Source: Vulcanimicrobium sp035943995 (GTDB taxonomy: Bacteria; Vulcanimicrobiota; Vulcanimicrobiia; Vulcanimicrobiales; Vulcanimicrobiaceae). From it: a stretch of DNA of 64,000 nt. The notes beneath the pieces were generated by a model, which did no database searches, was not told the origin of the DNA, and saw nothing but the letters and a program-made list of their open reading frames with translations. The stretch lies in contig DASZBS010000121.1 in the NCBI GenBank assembly GCA_035943995.1, forward strand, positions 1-64,000, read 5' to 3'. Each line of letters opens with the position of its first letter. The stretch's first letter is position 1. Positions 60,344-64,000 of this stretch are shown one piece after another. The position numbers and the translations under genes are program-made.

Positions 60344-61031
60344 GCGCGCCGACTCCTCGCAGCACGGCCGGGATCGTCTTGGCGACGATCGCGAGGTCGT
60401 ACCACGGCGACCACGCATCGATGTACTCGTTGTCCAGCGCCATCCACTCTTCGAACGAGAGGTGCGAGCGGCCCGAGATCTGCCACAGGCACGTCACGCC
60501 GGGTTTCACCACCAGCCGCCGCAGCGCGTAGCCGTCGTAGTGCGCCACCTCTTCGGGGAGCGGCGGGCGCGGCCCGACGATCGCCATGTCGCCGAACAGC
60601 ACGTTGACGAAGTTGGGAAGCTCGTCGATCGAGGTGCGGCGCAGGAACGCGCCCAGCCCGTGCAGCCGCGGGTCGTCGCGCATCTTGAACACGGGCCCGT
60701 CGACCTCACTGAAGCGCCGCAGCTCGGGCAGCATCGCGTGCGCGTCGCGCACCATCGTGCGCAGCTTGAACATGCGGAACGTCCGGCCGCCCAGGCCCAC
60801 CCGCTCGTGGCGGTAGATGGGGCTGCCGCCGCTGACGATGACGATCCCCAGCATGGCGACCAGCACGACCGGCGCGGTGACGGTCAGCAGCGCCAGCGCG
60901 AGCCCGACGTCGACCACGCGCTTGGCGGGCGCGTACCAGCCCGGCCGCGCCGGCGCGTCGGGGAACGGGATCCCCGCAGGGAGACGGCCGTCGCCGGGGC
61001 GACCGGTCCGATGCAGCTCGGCGACGCTCAC
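60339..61031 (-). CDS. Polyprenyl-phosphate sugar-1-phosphate transferase (WcaJ/ExoY-type)
   Basis: 230 residues from GTG at 61031 (GTGA overlap with phosphopentomutase). Initiating enzyme of lipid-linked polysaccharide assembly. One hydrophobic segment (about 43-65) is followed by the catalytic core RHERVGLGGRTFRMFKLRTMV, LRRTSIDELPNFVNVLFGDMAIVGPRPPLPEEV and WQISGRSHLSFEEWM, all standard for the PglC/WcaJ group (C-terminal half only, like ExoY). Which sugar-1-phosphate it transfers is unknown. Confidence 0.9.
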   Translation of the reverse strand: MSVAELHRTGRPGDGRLPAGIPFPDAPARPGWYAPAKRVVDVGLALALLTVTAPVVLVAMLGIVIVSGGSPIYRHERVGLGGRTFRMFKLRTMVRDAHAMLPELRRFSEVDGPVFKMRDDPRLHGLGAFLRRTSIDELPNFVNVLFGDMAIVGPRPPLPEEVAHYDGYALRRLVVKPGVTCLWQISGRSHLSFEEWMALDNEYIDAWSPWYDLAIVAKTIPAVLRGVGAH

Positions 61032-62176
61032 CGGGCACCGTTCCCCAAGATGGCCTCGATGCGCTCCCCGACGTAGCCCAGGCCGTCGACGATGCCGAGC
61101 TCGCGGCCCGGGCCGGGCCCATCGCGGACACGGTCGACCGTGTACTCGATGTAGGGCACGTACTCGCGGGTGTGGTCGGTGCCGGGCTGGGTCGGATCGC
61201 AGCCGTGGTCGGCGGTGAAGATCAGCGCGTCGCCGGGGCGGATGCGCTCCAGCAGCTCCGGCAGGCGGGCGTCGAGGCGCGCGAGGGCGTCACCGTAGCC
61301 GCGCACGTCGCGGCGGTGTCCGTACTTGGTATCGAAGTCGTTCAGGTTGACGAACACCAGACCATGATCTGTGGAGTCGGCGAGCTCGAGCGCACGATCG
61401 ACCGCCTCGCCGTTGTCGGCGACGCGAACCGATGACGCGATCCCGTGACCGCTGTAGATGTCACAAATCTTCCCGACAGCGTGCACGGGTACACCCGATT
61501 GCTCCAACCGGTCGAGGACGGTCGGGGGCGGCGGGATCGCATAGTCTCTACGGTTGGCGGTACGAGTGTAATTCCCCGGCGCGCCGGTGAAGGGCCGCGC
61601 GATGACGCGGTTGACCTCGTGCGGCGGGACGAGCATCGCGCGCGCCTTCTCGCACCAGTCGTAGAGGGTCGCCAGCGGCACGGTGTCTTCGTGCGCGGCG
61701 ACTTGAAAGACCGAGTCGGCCGAGGTGTACAGGATCGGCCGCCCGGTGCGCTGGTGCTCCTCGCCCAGCTCGGCGATGATCTCCGTGCCCGACGCGGTGC
61801 GGTTCGCCAGCGGCGGCTTGCCCGCGATCGCGGTGAAGCGCTCGACGACCTCGCGCGGAAAGCCGTCCGGATAGGTGGGGAACGGCACCTCCGTGATCAC
61901 CCCGGCCATCTCCCAGTGGCCGGTGATCGTGTCCTTGCCCCGGCTTCGCTCACGCAGCCGGCCCACGGCCGCGGCCGGCGCGGCGGACGACGAAACGCCG
62001 CGCACGCCGGTGATGTGCCCCAGCCCCAAACGCTCGAAGTTGGGCAGGCGCAGCCCGCCCAACCGCTCGGCGACGTTTCCGATCGTGTTCGCGTTCAGAG
62101 CGTCGTGGTAGGCGACTGCATCTGGAAGGGCACCGACGCCGGCGGAGTCCATGACGAAGGTGAGAATGCGCGGCAT
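61028..62176 (-). CDS. deoB: Phosphopentomutase
   Basis: 382 residues from ATG at 62176, normal length. Alkaline-phosphatase-fold mutase interconverting (deoxy)ribose-1- and 5-phosphate with bound manganese. Seen: LTFVMDSAGVGALPDA at the start (metal Asp), DTITGHWEMAGV (active-site Thr), FVNLNDFDTKYGHRRD and IFTADHGCDPTQPGTDHTREYVP. It is the first gene of the minus-strand operon that goes on to the sugar-phosphate transferase, MurJ-like protein and ligase, an unusual partner. Divergent from the LptD-like gene. Confidence 0.92.
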   Translation of the reverse strand: MPRILTFVMDSAGVGALPDAVAYHDALNANTIGNVAERLGGLRLPNFERLGLGHITGVRGVSSSAAPAAAVGRLRERSRGKDTITGHWEMAGVITEVPFPTYPDGFPREVVERFTAIAGKPPLANRTASGTEIIAELGEEHQRTGRPILYTSADSVFQVAAHEDTVPLATLYDWCEKARAMLVPPHEVNRVIARPFTGAPGNYTRTANRRDYAIPPPPTVLDRLEQSGVPVHAVGKICDIYSGHGIASSVRVADNGEAVDRALELADSTDHGLVFVNLNDFDTKYGHRRDVRGYGDALARLDARLPELLERIRPGDALIFTADHGCDPTQPGTDHTREYVPYIEYTVDRVRDGPGPGRELGIVDGLGYVGERIEAILGNGAR

Positions 62177-62232
62177 GCCGTTCGGCGCGGTTCCCTTCGG
62201 CGCAGGACCGCGCCTCCCGTGGCGCTGAACGC

Positions 62233-63999
62233 GTGAAGCCCTACATGCGTCTCCCGGTTCTCGTTGCGCTGGCCTCGGCGCTTTTCGCGAGCGCCACCGC
62301 GCTCGCCGCGGCCGCTCCGCCGACCAGCCTCGACGTGACCGCCAAGAACGTCGAGTTCTTCTCGAACCGGTTCGTCGTCACGGCGGACGGCGACGTGCGC
62401 GTCCGGCTCTCCGACGGCACCGTGGTCACCGGGCAGACGTTCACGATGGACCTCAAGCTGAACCGGTACCTGGTCGCGGGCGACGTCCACGTCGACGGGC
62501 CGACGGTCCACACGGCGGGCGCGGCGTTCGCCGGTTACCCCGACCTCGACCGGTCGTATTTCCTCCCCGGCGCCGCCCCGCCCGACGCCGCCCCCGAGCG
62601 CTGGACGTACTACGGCCAGGACTGGGCGAACCCGCACGTCGGGCGCGAGCAGCCCGGCGACGCGTTCTACTTCCCCGACCTCACCGGCGAACGGCCGTAC
62701 ATCTACGCGGCGGGCGTGCGCGTCACACCGAAAACCAACGTGCTCTTCGACCTGCCGCGCGTGTACACGGCGGGCGTCTACCTCCCGCTGCCGCGCTACG
62801 TCGTGACGTTCTCCGCCAACTCGCACTTCTACGAGAACGGTTTTCAAGGCGCGCGCGCCGACGTCGCGCTGCCGTTCAACGGCTCCGAGCACAGCCTCAC
62901 CGCGCTGCACCTGCGCAACGACCCGTTCAACGGCACGTACCTCGCGCTCGACCAGCACTTCGTGTGGAAGAACGACTGGATCGTCGCGTCGATCGATCCG
63001 CTCACGCAGGAGCAGCGCCAGTACAACCTGATCGCCTCGAAGTGGTTCTCGCCGAAGTTCCAGACGCGCGTGTTCGCCCAGGAGTCCGCCGCGCAGCACG
63101 GGATCGTCAACCGCCCCGACGACGCCGCGGCCTTCGTCGAGGTGCAGCTCAACGCCGGCTTGGCGCACTCGGGGCTGAGCTACACGCAGGACAACTACTT
63201 CCAGCACCTGCTCGGCTATCCGGCGCACCCCGACGACACGGTGCTCGCGTCGGACTACGACCCGCGGTGGCGCGAGCACCCGATGAACGCCGTGCTGTCG
63301 TGGACCGGCACCGAAAAGGCGCTCGTGCGGCCGACGGTGCCGCTGCTGTTCCGGTTGCGCAGCGGCATCGGGTTCGCGCACGACGTGTACGGCGAAGGCG
63401 GCTACCCGAACTTGCAGCCCGGTCCGCCCAGCCTGTGGTACAAGTTCGCGGGCGCCGCGCTGTACACGAGCGCGATCACGCTCCCGCACAACTTCTCGCT
63501 GACCGCGCAATACGACCGCCAGCGCACGTGGTTCTCCGAGCCGCACCACGTCGACGCCGGCGACGCGCGCGTCGCGGTCTCGCGCGCGCAGCCGCTGCTG
63601 CACATCAACTACTTCGTGGCGTACGAGGTGAAGACGGTGGGCGACTACTGGGGCGGCCAGCAACTCGCCGCGTATCCGGTGAACGCCGACGTGGTGACCA
63701 ACGGGTTCGGCTCGTTCGGCGGGCAGGCGGCGTTTCGCGGTCTCGCGACGTCGCGCGCGCTGAGCGCGTCGTTCGTGTACACGCCCACGCCGTACTTCGC
63801 ACTCAGCCTGCTGGCGTCGCACAACGTCGACTACCCGGCGCCGGTGCCGGGGGTATTCGGGCAGCCGCCGCTGCAACTCTCCGGCGATTTGCGCGTGCGC
63901 ATCTCCAAGCAAATCCTCGTCGACCTGTCGCGGTCGTACTACTTCAACTTCGCCAACGAACGCTATACGCCGCAGTTCGGGATTCAGGTCTCACCATGA
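62233..63999 (+). CDS. LptD/OstA-like outer-membrane protein
   Basis: 588 residues from GTG at 62233; ATG at 62245 is possible. A signal peptide (VLVALASALFASATALAAAA, cleaved near residue 28) is followed by an OstA/LptA-type beta-jellyroll strand set (VTAKNVEFFSNRFVVTADGD, LKLNRYLVAGDVHVD). The rest is amphipathic beta-strands rich in Y, F and D/N typical of an outer-membrane barrel (for example DNYFQHLLGYPAHPDD). It is shorter than classical LptD (about 780 residues) and I see no clear disulfide cysteines, so it may be a specialised or lineage-specific version. Divergent from deoB. Confidence 0.65.
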   Translation: MKPYMRLPVLVALASALFASATALAAAAPPTSLDVTAKNVEFFSNRFVVTADGDVRVRLSDGTVVTGQTFTMDLKLNRYLVAGDVHVDGPTVHTAGAAFAGYPDLDRSYFLPGAAPPDAAPERWTYYGQDWANPHVGREQPGDAFYFPDLTGERPYIYAAGVRVTPKTNVLFDLPRVYTAGVYLPLPRYVVTFSANSHFYENGFQGARADVALPFNGSEHSLTALHLRNDPFNGTYLALDQHFVWKNDWIVASIDPLTQEQRQYNLIASKWFSPKFQTRVFAQESAAQHGIVNRPDDAAAFVEVQLNAGLAHSGLSYTQDNYFQHLLGYPAHPDDTVLASDYDPRWREHPMNAVLSWTGTEKALVRPTVPLLFRLRSGIGFAHDVYGEGGYPNLQPGPPSLWYKFAGAALYTSAITLPHNFSLTAQYDRQRTWFSEPHHVDAGDARVAVSRAQPLLHINYFVAYEVKTVGDYWGGQQLAAYPVNADVVTNGFGSFGGQAAFRGLATSRALSASFVYTPTPYFALSLLASHNVDYPAPVPGVFGQPPLQLSGDLRVRISKQILVDLSRSYYFNFANERYTPQFGIQVSP

Positions 64000-64000
64000 C

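Noticed and set aside
1..64000. CRISPR arrays, tRNA, rRNA, insertion sequences, prophage
   Set aside because: No regularly spaced repeats, no cloverleaf-like or rRNA-like stretches, no transposase or integrase motifs, and no terminal inverted repeats were found.

Overview
The window is 64 kb of high-GC (roughly two-thirds G+C), gene-dense bacterial chromosome. It carries 57 protein-coding genes. I see no rRNA, tRNA, CRISPR array, insertion sequence or phage gene. The organism is diderm: it has an LptD/OstA-like outer-membrane barrel, and almost everything else is surface-glycan biosynthesis. The mix of an ECF sigma/anti-sigma operon, lysine 5,6-aminomutase and a secreted beta-helix protein, together with the very high GC, would fit an Eremiobacterota/Vulcanimicrobiota-like or other poorly cultured high-GC lineage. 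That placement is a guess, not something the sequence proves. Starts are often GTG, and neighbouring genes are very often joined by GTGA or ATGA overlaps, so most same-strand blocks look like translationally coupled operons.

Layout. 1-1.5 kb: the 5' end of kamD and a secreted beta-helix protein. 1.7-6.8 kb (minus): an rfbB-rfbA-rfbD operon for dTDP-6-deoxyhexose, with no rfbC, plus an epimerase and a methyltransferase with a coiled coil. 6.9-8.4 kb (plus): two methyltransferases. 8.4-10.4 kb (plus): ECF sigma factor, zinc-type anti-sigma factor and a bactofilin-like membrane protein. 10.5-12.7 kb (plus): a beta-propeller-like protein and a class I/II aminotransferase. 12.7-18.0 kb (minus): a tight five-gene cassette of a ThDP enzyme, a HpcH/HpaI-type aldolase, a GtrB-like glycosyltransferase, an SDR and a 3-dehydroquinate-synthase-like cyclase. 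18.2-26.6 kb: CDP-sugar genes (rfbF, rfbG, rfbH), a NovU/TylC3-type C-methyltransferase, an RmlC-like epimerase, an acyltransferase 3, a hexapeptide acetyltransferase and an epimerase. 26.6-38.2 kb: glycosyltransferases, two large polytopic membrane proteins, a lipoprotein, methyltransferases, a GmhB-like phosphatase and a GT2-GT4 fusion.

38.3-43.0 kb: a methyltransferase with a long coiled coil, a triple-repeat beta-rich protein, and an ABC polysaccharide exporter (Wzt/Wzm type) whose ATPase carries an unusual C-terminal module. 43.0-49.0 kb: a double-GT2 protein, a PhyH-family dioxygenase, a DPM1-like glycosyltransferase and two epimerases of the CDP-tyvelose-epimerase type. 49.0-62.2 kb: a membrane protein, UDP-glucuronate decarboxylase and UDP-glucose dehydrogenase, a Wzx-like flippase, a GT4-GT2 fusion, an O-antigen ligase/polymerase-like protein, a MurJ-family flippase, a polyprenyl-phosphate sugar-1-phosphate transferase and phosphopentomutase. 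The last gene is the LptD-like barrel.

Together the genes could make dTDP-6-deoxyhexoses, CDP-(di)deoxyhexoses including branched-chain ones, UDP-glucuronate/UDP-xylose and possibly a cyclitol- or ulosonate-like residue. They could then assemble these on a polyprenyl carrier and export them by two independent routes (ABC and flippase). The points I consider most novel are the five-gene cyclase/ThDP/aldolase cassette next to CDP-dideoxysugar genes, and the methyltransferase-coiled-coil + beta-repeat + modified Wzt set, which may be a WbdD/Wzt-CBD-like chain-length and recognition system in a new arrangement. Several genes also appear to lack a canonical start codon.
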